From Nocardioides solisilvae (GTDB lineage Bacteria > Actinomycetota > Actinomycetes > Propionibacteriales > Nocardioidaceae): a DNA stretch of 64,000 nucleotides. The notes beneath the pieces are model-generated. The model saw only the letters and a program-made list of their open reading frames with translations, searched no databases and was not told where the DNA came from. The stretch is taken from assembly GCF_003194625.1 (NCBI RefSeq), contig NZ_QHKX01000001.1, positions 62,001-126,000 on the forward strand. Direction: 5' to 3'. A program made the translations under genes and the position numbers. Positions 49,893-58,367 of this stretch are shown piece after piece; within the stretch, counting starts at the first letter, position 1, and every line of letters starts with the position of its first letter.

Positions 49893-51722
49893 ATGCGCCG
49901 AAGCCTCACCCGCGCCGCCAGGATCCTCACCGCCGCGACCGCCGTCGGGACGGTGGCCAACGGCCTCCGGCTGCGCGGGCGCGCCGCCGGGCTCGCCACG
50001 CTGCCGGACGCGCCGGACGCGCCGACGGACGCAGCCGTGGCCGACGACTGGACCGTCGTCGCCGCGCACGGGGTGACCCCGGCGCCCGCCACGCTCGCGG
50101 CCGCGGTCGCGTGGGCCGACGCCGAGGGGCTCGACGCCGTCGACCTGGTCCCCGGCGACCTGCCGGCCGAGCGGGCGCTGGGCCTGCTCCGGCAGGTCGA
50201 CACCCGCTCCTTCCGCCGCGACCCGCTGCGCGAGGGCCACACCGCCGGACACGCGCTGCTGGTGCGCACCGGGCTGGCCCGGCGCGCGGCGCTGCCCGGG
50301 GGTCCGCTCACGCCGGCCGAGCTGGTCGGGGTCAGCCGCCAGGTGAAGCGCTTCGCCCCGCGCTCCACCGACCTGGTGCTCGCCCCCGCCGAGCGCGCGG
50401 TCGCGCTCTCGCCGAGCGAGCAGCTCACCCTGGAGCGCACCGTGCTGGACCGCTACGCCGCCGGCCAGCGGGCCGCCGCCACGACCGCGCTCGGGGTCGC
50501 CGCCACCGGCGCCCTCCTCGCTCCCGCGGTCGGCGTCCCGGCCCTGGTCGCGCACGCGCTGCAGCCGCGGCTGGTCGGCGTGGGCTCCGGCCGGCCCGCC
50601 GGCGTACGACGCCTCCTCGCGGTGCTGCGCGCCCCGGCCCCGCCGCCGCCCGTCGTCCGGCTCTCGGCCGAGCTGCGCCCGCTCTACGAGAAGGAGCTGG
50701 AGCAGGGCACCGAGCGGTTCTTCGAGGAGCGGGTCGACTCCTGCCGCTGGTGCGGATCCCCCGACATCGCACCCCGGGTCACCTCGCCCGACCTCATCCA
50801 GCACAAGCCCGGCACCTTCACCCTCGACGAGTGCGCCGCCTGCGGCCACGTCTTCCAGAACCCCCGCCTGAGCATCGAGGGGCTCGACTTCTACTACCGC
50901 GACTTCTACGACGGCTTCGCCGGCGACGAGATGGAGAAGGTCTTCGCCTCCTCCGACGACGAGTACGCCGGCCGCGTCGGCATGGTCGCCGCGCACGCGA
51001 CGAGCAGCCCCCGGCGCTGGCTCGACGTCGGCAGCGGGCACGCCCACTTCTGCCTCGTGGCGAAGGAGAGCTTCCCGGGGACGTCGTTCGAGGGCGTCGA
51101 GCAGAGCCAGGCGATCGAGGACGCCGCCCTGCGCGGCTGGGTCGACCGCGCCCACCGCGGCTTCTTCCCCGAGGTGGCCGACGAGCTGGCCGGCCAGTTC
51201 GACGTCGTGAGCATGCTGCACTACCTCGAGCACACCCGCGAGCCGCTGGCCGAGCTGGACGCCGCCGCCACCGCGCTCGTCCCGGGCGGGCTGCTCATGG
51301 TCGAGGTGCCCGACCCCGACTGCCCGTCGGGTCGCCGGCTGGGCAAGTGGTGGATGCCGTGGCTGCAGCCGCAGCACCAGCACTTCCTCTCGATGGCCCG
51401 CCTCGAGCAGGCGCTGGAGCAGCGCGGCTTCACGGTGCTGGACCGCTACCGCGAGCCCGCCACCCGGGGGCTCGACGTGCTGCCCGCGGTCTGGTTCGCC
51501 GCCGGCCAGGTGGTGCCCCGGCCGTGGATGCCGTGGCTGCCGCACCCCACCCGCGCCCAGCGCGCCGCCCGGGTGGCGGTCTGCCTCGCCGCCCTGCCGG
51601 TCGCGGTCGTCGGCGCGGTCGTCGCGCAGGTCGCCGCGGCCCGCGAGCAGGGCGAGCCCGGCGAGCAGGCCGGCAACGCGTTCCGGGTGCTCGCCAGGTA
51701 CGACGTACCGTCCGGGGCATGA
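49893..51722 (+). CDS. Multidomain SAM-dependent methyltransferase with N-terminal membrane-linked region
   Basis: 609 residues. The N terminus is a possible membrane anchor with a basic start (MRRSLTRAARILTAATAVGT). Residues 45-250 are an unassigned alpha/beta region, LDAVDLVPGDLPAERALGLL, with an Ala-rich hydrophobic stretch. A zinc ribbon follows: CRWCGSPDIAPR and CAACGHVFQNPRLS (about 285-335). Then a class I methyltransferase, RRWLDVGSGHAHFCLVAKES, VSMLHYLEHTREPLAEL and ALVPGGLLMVEVPDPD. A C-terminal hydrophobic helix VAVCLAALPVAVVGAVVAQV ends it. The ribbon-plus-methyltransferase half resembles polysaccharide or sugar methyltransferases. A -10-like TAGGGT at 49855-49860 may drive it. 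It is coupled (ATGA) to the phosphatase gene. Confidence 0.75.
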   Translation: MRRSLTRAARILTAATAVGTVANGLRLRGRAAGLATLPDAPDAPTDAAVADDWTVVAAHGVTPAPATLAAAVAWADAEGLDAVDLVPGDLPAERALGLLRQVDTRSFRRDPLREGHTAGHALLVRTGLARRAALPGGPLTPAELVGVSRQVKRFAPRSTDLVLAPAERAVALSPSEQLTLERTVLDRYAAGQRAAATTALGVAATGALLAPAVGVPALVAHALQPRLVGVGSGRPAGVRRLLAVLRAPAPPPPVVRLSAELRPLYEKELEQGTERFFEERVDSCRWCGSPDIAPRVTSPDLIQHKPGTFTLDECAACGHVFQNPRLSIEGLDFYYRDFYDGFAGDEMEKVFASSDDEYAGRVGMVAAHATSSPRRWLDVGSGHAHFCLVAKESFPGTSFEGVEQSQAIEDAALRGWVDRAHRGFFPEVADELAGQFDVVSMLHYLEHTREPLAELDAAATALVPGGLLMVEVPDPDCPSGRRLGKWWMPWLQPQHQHFLSMARLEQALEQRGFTVLDRYREPATRGLDVLPAVWFAAGQVVPRPWMPWLPHPTRAQRAARVAVCLAALPVAVVGAVVAQVAAAREQGEPGEQAGNAFRVLARYDVPSGA

Positions 51723-52378
51723 GGCTCCTGCTCCTGCGCCACGGCCAGACCACCGCCAACGTGACGGGGTCGCTCGACACGGGCGCGCCCGGCCCCGACC
51801 TCACCGACCTCGGTCGGGCCCAGGCCGCGGCGGCGGCCCGGGCGCTGGGGGCCCGCGGCGTCGAGGGGCTCTTCGTCTCCCGGCTGGTCCGCACCCACCA
51901 GACCGCCGACCCGCTGGCCTCCGCCGCGGGGCTCGCCCGCGACGAGCTGCCCGGGCTGCACGAGATCGCGGCCGGGGACTACGAGCGGGCCACCGACCAC
52001 GACTCCGTCCGGGGCTACCTCACCACCGTCCACCGCTGGGTGCACGGCGAGCTCGACGCGCGCATGCCGGGCGGCGAGACCGGGCGGGAGTTCCTCGAGC
52101 GGTACGACGCCGACGTGGCGCGGGTGGCCGAGACCGGGGCCGCGACGGCGCTGGTGGTCAGCCACGGCGCCGCGATTCGCGCGTGGGTGGCCGCGCGGGT
52201 GCCCGACGTCGCCGGCAGCCCCGAGGCCACCAGCCCGCTGCACAACACCGGGCTGGTCACCGTCGAGGGCGACCCGGCCCGCGGCTGGCGGCTGGTCGAG
52301 TGGCACGCCGACCCGGTCGGCGGCCACCTCCTCGAGGACGGGACGGCGCCCGACCCGACGGGCGAGCCGGTCGAGTAG
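51719..52378 (+). CDS. Histidine phosphatase family protein
   Basis: 219 residues. Catalytic RHG motif at the N terminus (MRLLLLRHGQTTANVTG), the conserved arginine in VSRLVRTHQTADPL, the acid/base glutamate region GLHEIAAGDYE, and the second histidine in LVVSHGAAIRAWV. Family members dephosphorylate sugars, lipids or small metabolites. The ATG overlaps the stop of the methyltransferase gene (ATGA), which fixes the start and couples the two. Substrate unknown. Confidence 0.9.
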   Translation: MRLLLLRHGQTTANVTGSLDTGAPGPDLTDLGRAQAAAAARALGARGVEGLFVSRLVRTHQTADPLASAAGLARDELPGLHEIAAGDYERATDHDSVRGYLTTVHRWVHGELDARMPGGETGREFLERYDADVARVAETGAATALVVSHGAAIRAWVAARVPDVAGSPEATSPLHNTGLVTVEGDPARGWRLVEWHADPVGGHLLEDGTAPDPTGEPVE

Positions 52379-52421
52379 CCGTCGGCAGGCCAGGCAGGCG
52401 ACGGGTCAGGCGGACGACGGG

Positions 52422-53204
52422 TCAGGCGGCGAGCGCGACGACCAGGGCGACGACCGCCCCGACCGCGGCCGCGATCCCGCCCAGGGCGGCCCACCGGAAG
52501 CGCTTCTCGGCGCCCTCGACCAGCTCCTCCTCGGTGCGGGTCGTGAGGACGAGCTTGCCGGACTGGGGCTTGCGGACCGACAGCCGGCCGCCGCGGTCCA
52601 CGGCCTCGCCGCAGACGAAGAGCTGCGCCCCCTCCGGCAGCACCCACTCCTCGTACTCGTAGCCGAGCGTCCCGCCCCGGTTGCCCGACGGGAGGTCGAG
52701 GGAGAAGGAGCCGAAGGTCAGCCGCGAGGAGCCCCCGCCCCCCTCCGCCTGGCGGAACTCGCTGAGCACCTTGCGGGCGCCCTGCACCGACTTGTCGGGG
52801 ACGACCGGGATCCGGCCGGTCTCGTCCACGACGAAGAAGGCCTTGTCGGAGTGGTGGTCGGTCATCACCTCCTCGCGCTGCTCGACCCGACGGTTGCCGT
52901 CGGAGTCCCGGCGGACCTCCTCGTACTTGCGGGTGACCTTCTGCCGGTACCAGACGCACGGGGTGCTGGTGAGCTCGGAGGTGAGGAGCCCGTCGACGTG
53001 GGCCGCGGCGCGCCCCTTCAGCTCGACCGGCTCGCGGAACGCGTCGGGGCCGGCGGCCTCGCCGGCCGCCGCGTGCAGCTCGCGCAGCTGGGCGGCCGTC
53101 AGGGTCTCGTTGCCGACGAGCCGGCGCCGCTCCTCGCGCGCCTGGTGCGCCGTCCACGCCGCCACCGCTGCCGCGACCGCGAGCCCCACCGCCACCCAGA
53201 TCAT
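52422..53204 (-). CDS. GIDE-domain membrane protein
   Basis: 260 residues with a hydrophobic helix at each end (MIWVAVGLAVAAAVAAWTAH and WAALGGIAAAVGAVVALVVA). Between them is a domain of the GIDE/BAM type: TPCVWYRQKVTRKYEEVRRD, MTDHHSDKAFFVVDETGRIP, GYEYEEWVLPEGAQLFVCGE. In eukaryotes the same domain lies between two membrane spans of the mitochondrial MULAN and chloroplast SP1 E3 ligases, followed by a RING finger. No RING is present here. Function in bacteria is unknown; an envelope-sensing role is speculation. It converges on the phosphatase gene and is co-oriented with the two-component genes. Confidence 0.78.
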   Translation of the reverse strand: MIWVAVGLAVAAAVAAWTAHQAREERRRLVGNETLTAAQLRELHAAAGEAAGPDAFREPVELKGRAAAHVDGLLTSELTSTPCVWYRQKVTRKYEEVRRDSDGNRRVEQREEVMTDHHSDKAFFVVDETGRIPVVPDKSVQGARKVLSEFRQAEGGGGSSRLTFGSFSLDLPSGNRGGTLGYEYEEWVLPEGAQLFVCGEAVDRGGRLSVRKPQSGKLVLTTRTEEELVEGAEKRFRWAALGGIAAAVGAVVALVVALAA

Positions 53205-53278
53205 GTCTCCCCCTCGCGTCGGCCGACCCGCTGTCGGCGTCCTGCCGCGTCATCCAACCAGAGTCGGCCGGTGCCCCG

Positions 53279-53908
53279 TCAGATCCAGCCCATCCGCCGG
53301 GCGGTCGCGACGGCCTCGTGGCGGTTGGTCGCGCCGAGCTTGGTGACGGCGCTGGAGAGGTGGTTGCGGACCGTGCCGGGCGAGAGGTGGACCCGGCGGG
53401 CGACCTCCTCGACCGGGGCCGAGTCGCCCGCCGCCTCGAGGACGTCGGCCTCCCGCGGGGTCAGCGGGGAGTCGCCGGCCGCGATGGCCTCCGCGGCGAG
53501 CTCGGGGTCGACGTGGCGGCCGCCGGCGTGCACGATCCGGACCACCTGGGCCAGGGTCGCCGCCGAGGTCGTCTTCGGCAGGAAGCCGCGGACGCCGCCG
53601 GCCAGGGCGCGCTTCAGGTAGCCGGGCCGTCCGTGGCTGGTGACGACCATGCAGGCGCAGCCGGGCACCGCCTCGAGGATCCGCCTCGCCACCTCGATCC
53701 CGTCCAGGTCGGGCATCTGCAGGTCGAGCACCGCCACGTCGGGCCGGGCGGCCAGCGCGGCGGCCACGGCCTCACCGCCGCTGGCGGCCTCCGCGACCAC
53801 CTCGAGGTCCTCCTCGAGGTCGAGCATCTGGGCCAGGGCGCTGCGGATCAGGTTCTCGTCGTCGGCCAGCAGCACCCGGACCGGGCGCGTCCCGCCCTCC
53901 CCGGTCAC
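53279..53908 (-). CDS. NarL/FixJ-type response regulator
   Basis: 209 residues. Receiver domain: acidic pair in VRVLLADDENLIRSALAQML, phosphorylated Asp in DVAVLDLQMPDLDGIEVARR (about 60), conserved Ser/Thr in CMVVTSHGRPGY and Lys in GFLPKTTS. A LuxR-type helix-turn-helix follows: LTPREADVLEAAGDSAPVEE and HLSPGTVRNHLSSAVTKLGA. It is similar to DesR-like regulators. The GTG start overlaps the kinase stop (GTGA). It should regulate the ABC exporter encoded just upstream in the same operon. Confidence 0.94.
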   Translation of the reverse strand: MTGEGGTRPVRVLLADDENLIRSALAQMLDLEEDLEVVAEAASGGEAVAAALAARPDVAVLDLQMPDLDGIEVARRILEAVPGCACMVVTSHGRPGYLKRALAGGVRGFLPKTTSAATLAQVVRIVHAGGRHVDPELAAEAIAAGDSPLTPREADVLEAAGDSAPVEEVARRVHLSPGTVRNHLSSAVTKLGATNRHEAVATARRMGWI

Positions 53909-55119
53909 CGGGCCTCCCCCCGCGGGTCGCCGGCCAGGCGCAGCCGCAGGACGAACTCGTCACCGACCCGCTCGTGGTCCAGCCGGGCACCCAGCGTCGC
54001 GACGTCGTCGGCCAGCGTGGCCAGCCCGGTGCCGTCCCCGGCGCCCCCGGCGACGGCACCGCCCTCGGCGACCCCGTCATTGCGCACCACCAGCACGCCG
54101 TCGGCGTACCCGATCCCGACCCGGGTGGCCCGGGAGTGGCGCAGCACGTTGGTGACGGCCTCGCGCACCACCCGGGCGACCGGCGGGTGCCACGCCTCCG
54201 GCAGCCCGTCGAGGTCTGCGGTCGCGGCGATGCCGGCCGACCCGAGCAGCGCCACCGCGCCCTCGAGCTCCTGCGCCAGGTCGAGCGGGCGGTAGCCGCG
54301 GGCCAGCTCGCGGGCCTCGCGCAGCGCCTCGTGGGCCGTGGCCCGCACCTCGCGGACCCTGCCGGGCGCGCGGGGGTCGCCGCGCTCGGCCAGGGCGGCG
54401 GCCAGCTCGGCCTGGACGGCGATCGTGGAGAGGTGGCGGCCCATCACGTCGTGCACGTCGCGGGAGAAGCGCAGGCGCTCCTCGGCCACCGCGAGCGCGG
54501 CCTGGCTGGTGCGGCCCCGGTCGAGCTCGACCACCACGCCGAGCAGCCACAGCGAGCTCTGCACGGTGAAGGCGAAGAAGGCGCAGGCCGCGGCGCCGTA
54601 CACGCCCGTGAAGGGGTTGCCCGCGGCCACCCCGACGAAAAGGCCCCCGCCGACCACGGCGGCGGCCTGGACGCGGCGGTCGCGCAGGCCGCCCACCCCC
54701 CACGCGACCATCCCCGCGACCAGGACGGCGGCGCCGACCGACCGCGCGTCCGGCAGCAGCAGGACCCACGCGGCGGCGGGCAGCGCCACCGCGAGCAGGA
54801 CGGCGACCGGGCGGCGCGGGAACGGCCCCCACGCGGGGTAGAGGGCGACGGCCGCCGTCATCGCCCGGTGGGCCGCGAGGCCCACGACGAGGGCGACGAC
54901 CGCGAGCGCAGCCTGGTCGCGCTGCTGGTCCAGCTCCGCGGCCGCGCTCACGACGCCCATGGCGACCAGCAGCCAGTAGACGAGGTGCAGCGAGCCGCGG
55001 GTGTAGAGGTCGACCAGCTCGACGTCGCCGCGCCCCGCCAGACCCCAGAACCGTGGCAGCCGGGGCAGCGGTGCGGGCGCGGTCTCGGACGGGGGCACGA
55101 CCGCCATCCTCTCAGCCAC
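53905..55119 (-). CDS. Sensor histidine kinase, DesK type
   Basis: 404 residues. N-terminal half with about six membrane spans (HLVYWLLVAMGVVSAAAELD, LAVVALVVGLAAHRAM, CAFFAFTVQSSLWLLGVVVE). The HisKA_3 dimerisation helix has the phosphorylated histidine in LRFSRDVHDVMGRHLSTIAV (about 225). The ATPase has VVREAVTNVLRHSRATRVGI (N box) and GTGLATLADDVATLGARL. It phosphorylates the adjacent regulator. The GTG start overlaps the permease stop by eight bases, so the four genes are one operon: ATPase, permease, kinase, regulator. The small sensing loops suggest a membrane-state signal. Confidence 0.93.
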   Translation of the reverse strand: MAERMAVVPPSETAPAPLPRLPRFWGLAGRGDVELVDLYTRGSLHLVYWLLVAMGVVSAAAELDQQRDQAALAVVALVVGLAAHRAMTAAVALYPAWGPFPRRPVAVLLAVALPAAAWVLLLPDARSVGAAVLVAGMVAWGVGGLRDRRVQAAAVVGGGLFVGVAAGNPFTGVYGAAACAFFAFTVQSSLWLLGVVVELDRGRTSQAALAVAEERLRFSRDVHDVMGRHLSTIAVQAELAAALAERGDPRAPGRVREVRATAHEALREARELARGYRPLDLAQELEGAVALLGSAGIAATADLDGLPEAWHPPVARVVREAVTNVLRHSRATRVGIGYADGVLVVRNDGVAEGGAVAGGAGDGTGLATLADDVATLGARLDHERVGDEFVLRLRLAGDPRGEAR

Positions 55120-55894
55120 GCGGCTCCCACCGCAGCGAACGGGTGGCCAGCCAGAGCGCGAGCGCGGTCCAGGCGACGAGGACGCCGAGGGCGGGGGCGG
55201 CCTCCAGCCAGGTCTGCCAGAACCCGACGGTCGCCTCGTCGGAGCCGCGCTCCAGCCCGAACCAGCCGGCGCGGACCAGCTCGTTGACCGCGGCGCCGGG
55301 CAGCAGCTCCAGCCAGCGGGCGACGGCGTCCGGCACGGCCGGCGTCGCGAAGCCGGCGAGCGCCACGATCATCACGGGGCCGCTGGTCAGCTGGGCCGCC
55401 TCGGCGGTCCTCGTCCAGGCCGCGGTCCACAGCGCGAGGGCGGCGAAGGTGACGGCCGCCAGCAGGGTCCCGAGCAGGAGGAGCACGGGGTTGGCGGGCA
55501 GGTCGAACCCGGCGGCCGCCGCGATCGGCACCATGAGCACGAGGACCGCCAGCACCAGCGAGAGGCCGGGCAGCGCCATCGAGGCGACCAGCTCGACGTC
55601 GCGGACCTCCCCGGTCCGCAGCCGCTTGAGCACCAGCTCGTCGCGACGCGTGACGAACATCGAGAGCAGGTTGTAGTAGCCCGGGAAGAGCAGCGCCATC
55701 AGCAGGGCGCTGCCGAGGCCGGCGGTCCCGGACGTCGGCTCGGGGTCGCCGACGGCGAAGAGCAGCGCCAGCGGCAGCAGCGGGACGAGGAAGGCGTAGA
55801 GCATCGTCGTCCTGTTGCGGACCATGAGCGTCCAGTTGATCCGGGCGAGGCCCAGGGTGCGGCGGGCGTCGGGCAGGGCGACGGTGGTGCTCAT
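55112..55894 (-). CDS. ABC-2 type exporter permease
   Basis: 260 residues with six predicted membrane spans, for example TTMLYAFLVPLLPLALLFAV, ELVASMALPGLSLVLAVLVL and GTLLAAVTFAALALWTAAWT. This is the size and topology of ABC-2 permeases that export drugs, peptides or lipids. The cytoplasmic coupling loop contains FVTRRDELVLKRLRTGEVRD, a typical ABC-2 sequence. ATG overlaps the ATPase stop (ATGA). The gene order with a DesK/DesR pair resembles drug- or membrane-stress response systems. Confidence 0.9.
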   Translation of the reverse strand: MSTTVALPDARRTLGLARINWTLMVRNRTTMLYAFLVPLLPLALLFAVGDPEPTSGTAGLGSALLMALLFPGYYNLLSMFVTRRDELVLKRLRTGEVRDVELVASMALPGLSLVLAVLVLMVPIAAAAGFDLPANPVLLLLGTLLAAVTFAALALWTAAWTRTAEAAQLTSGPVMIVALAGFATPAVPDAVARWLELLPGAAVNELVRAGWFGLERGSDEATVGFWQTWLEAAPALGVLVAWTALALWLATRSLRWEPRG

Positions 55895-56892
55895 CGGGTG
55901 GCTCCCTCGAGGTCGTGGGCGGGGGCGGCGGCCAGCTCGAGGAAGACGGACTCGAGGGTGGCGGTGCGGGCCTGCAGCAGCTCCAGCACGACGCCGGTGT
56001 CGCGGGCCCCCACCAGCAGCTCGGTGAGGGCCGGCTGGAGGTCGGCGCAGCGCAGCACGGTCCGGTCGCCGTCCCGGGAGGCCGTCACGCCCGCCGGCAG
56101 CGCCGGCTCGTCGGCCGGGGTGCGGAAGGAGATCTCGGCGGGGTGCCCCGCGACGATCTCGGCGAGCGTGCCCTCGCGGACGACCTCGCCGGCGCGCATG
56201 ATCGAGACGTGGTCGGCGAGCGCCTCCGCCTCCTCCAGGTAGTGGGTGGTGAGCAGGACGGTGGCGCCCTCGGTCCGGAGCCGGCGCACCAGTGCCCAGA
56301 CCGCCCGTCGGCTCTCGGGGTCCAGGCCCGTGGTCGGCTCGTCGAGCATCACCAGCTCGGGGTGGCCGGTGAGCGCGCAGGCCAGGTCGACGCGCCGGTG
56401 CTCGCCGCCCGAGAGCGCGCGCATCCTGGTGTCGGCGACCCGGGCCAGGTCGAGCATCTCGAGCGACTCCTCGACCGGCCGGGCCCGGGTCACCGTGGCC
56501 GCCCACATCCGCAGCGTCTCGCGGACGGTGAGGTCGCCGACGAAGCCGCTGCGCTGCAGCAGCACCCCGGTACGCCGCCGCACCTCGGCGCGGTCGGCGA
56601 CCGGGTCGAGCCCGAGGACGCGGACCTGTCCGCCCGAGCCTGGGGAGAGCCCCTCCATCACCTCCATCGCCGAGGTCTTGCCGGCGCCGTTGACGCCGAG
56701 CAGCGCGTGGATCCGACCCCGCGGCACGGTGAGGTCGATCCCGCGGACGGCCTCGAAGGCGTCGTCGCCGGACCCGTAGGTGCGGCGCAGCCCGCGCACC
56801 TCGAGGGCGGGAGCGTGCGGGTCGGGCGCCGCGGGGGTGGGGGCGGGTCGTGCCGTCGTCCGGCTCGTCGTCCGGGTCGTCGTCCTGGTCAT
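55891..56892 (-). CDS. ABC exporter ATP-binding protein
   Basis: 333 residues. Walker A LLGVNGAGKTSAMEVM (about 65), signature RALSGGEHRRVDLACAL (about 162), Walker B ELVMLDEPTTGLDPESR, and the switch histidine in VLLTTHYLEEAEALADH. A DrrA-type C-terminal domain of about 100 residues follows. It energises the ABC-2 permease encoded next. The first 25 residues are a Thr/Arg-rich tail (MTRTTTRTTSRTTARPAPTP); an internal GTG or ATG start would remove it, and the ATG at 56892 is not strongly supported. Confidence 0.92.
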   Translation of the reverse strand: MTRTTTRTTSRTTARPAPTPAAPDPHAPALEVRGLRRTYGSGDDAFEAVRGIDLTVPRGRIHALLGVNGAGKTSAMEVMEGLSPGSGGQVRVLGLDPVADRAEVRRRTGVLLQRSGFVGDLTVRETLRMWAATVTRARPVEESLEMLDLARVADTRMRALSGGEHRRVDLACALTGHPELVMLDEPTTGLDPESRRAVWALVRRLRTEGATVLLTTHYLEEAEALADHVSIMRAGEVVREGTLAEIVAGHPAEISFRTPADEPALPAGVTASRDGDRTVLRCADLQPALTELLVGARDTGVVLELLQARTATLESVFLELAAAPAHDLEGATR

Positions 56893-57012
56893 GGCTCCAC
56901 GGTCCCCCGGCTCCGGGCCGGCGACCAGTGCGAGGCGTCACGAGGTCCCGGACGCCGCGCACGGGCCGACCATGACACGCGTCACGGGGCCCGCTGGGCG
57001 GGCCCGGTCGCG

Positions 57013-58353
57013 CTAGACCGCGTCGTCGGCCAGGCCCGGGTGGACGAAGGGGCGCCCCGCCCGCATCTGCTCCGCGGCGCCGGGGTGGACCCGGTGCAGG
57101 TGCGCGACGGCGCGCCGCCGGAAGCGGACCATCTGGGCCGCCCCGAAGAGCCAGAACGCGTACTGGGTGGCCATCGCCCACCGGAAGTCGTCGAGGTCGT
57201 AGGCCGCCATCCCGCGGGGCTCGCGCAGGTCCAGGACCAGGCCGATCGCGGCCATCGTGAGCAGCGAGGCGACGAAGCCGCCGACGTTGACGATCCCGTT
57301 GGCCCGCCCCAGGGCCTGCACCGGCATGAAGGTGCGGGCGAGGTCGAAGCCGATCATCGAGGCGGGCCCGCCGCTGGCCGTGGCGAACGCCATCAGGACC
57401 ACCAGCCAGCCCGGTGCGGGGTCCGGGCGCAGCAGCACGGCCGCCCAGGCCGTCGCCATCACGGCCACGATCCCGAGCACGATCCACGACCGGTACCAGG
57501 GCCAGCGGGAGACGGCGGCGCCGAGCACCAGGCCGCTGAGCACGACCCAGCCGATCATCACCATCATCAGCGTGCCCGCGGCCACCTCCGACCACCCCTG
57601 GCCGCGGACCAGGAAGGGGAAGCCCCAGAGCAGGGCGAAGACCGTCCCGGAGAACTGGGCGGTGAAGTGGGTCCACATGCCCAGCCGGGTGCCGGGGTTG
57701 CCCCAGACGGTGCGCACCGACTCCGCCAGCGCCCGGAGCTTGACCCTGGCGACCTCGCGGCGGGCGTAGGGCGAGTCCTTGACCAGCAGGGCCACGGCGA
57801 CGAGCAGCACCACGCCGACGCTGGAGGCGGCGGCGAAGGTGCGGGTCCAGCCGAGCCCGTCGAGCAGCAGGGTGAGCGGGGCGGCGGCGGCGATCGAACC
57901 GAGCTGCCCGCCCCACCCCGTCACCTGGGTGACCATCGGCGCCTGCCGGACCAGGAACCAGACCGCCACCAGCCGGATCACGCTGACGAAGACCATCGCG
58001 TCGCCCGCGCCGAGCACCGCCCGGGCCAGCACCGCGACCCCGAACGAAGTGGCGAAGGCGAAGGTCAGCTGGGCCAGCGTCATGAGGACCAGACCGCCGA
58101 GCAGCAGGGCGCGCGAGCCGTAGCGGTCGAGGAGGACGCCGACCGGGACCTGCATCGCGGCGTAGACGACGAGCTGGAGGACCGTGAAGAACGCCAGCTC
58201 GGTGGCCGCGATCCCGAACCGCTCCGAGGCCAGCAGGCCCGCCACCCCCAGCGAGCTGCGGTGGAAGACGGCCAGCACGTAGACGGCCATCGCGACCAGC
58301 CAGATGCCCCAGGCCCGCCGCCCGCCGATGGCGTGGACCTGGTCGCGGGGCAT
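57013..58353 (-). CDS. MFS transporter
   Basis: 446 residues with 12 predicted spans. MFS motif A in the 2-3 loop: VPVGVLLDRYGSRALLLGGL; FHRSSLGVAGLLASERFGIA in span 1-2; span 4 LGAGDAMVFVSVIRLVAVWF; and the second-half equivalent FDLARTFMPVQALGRANGIV. It belongs to the group of nitrate/sugar-phosphate-like or general solute carriers. The stop of pxpC lies 14 bases before its ATG on the same strand, so it may be part of the 5-oxoproline operon. Substrate unknown. Confidence 0.88.
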   Translation of the reverse strand: MPRDQVHAIGGRRAWGIWLVAMAVYVLAVFHRSSLGVAGLLASERFGIAATELAFFTVLQLVVYAAMQVPVGVLLDRYGSRALLLGGLVLMTLAQLTFAFATSFGVAVLARAVLGAGDAMVFVSVIRLVAVWFLVRQAPMVTQVTGWGGQLGSIAAAAPLTLLLDGLGWTRTFAAASSVGVVLLVAVALLVKDSPYARREVARVKLRALAESVRTVWGNPGTRLGMWTHFTAQFSGTVFALLWGFPFLVRGQGWSEVAAGTLMMVMIGWVVLSGLVLGAAVSRWPWYRSWIVLGIVAVMATAWAAVLLRPDPAPGWLVVLMAFATASGGPASMIGFDLARTFMPVQALGRANGIVNVGGFVASLLTMAAIGLVLDLREPRGMAAYDLDDFRWAMATQYAFWLFGAAQMVRFRRRAVAHLHRVHPGAAEQMRAGRPFVHPGLADDAV

Positions 58354-58367
58354 CCCCGCAGTCTGCC

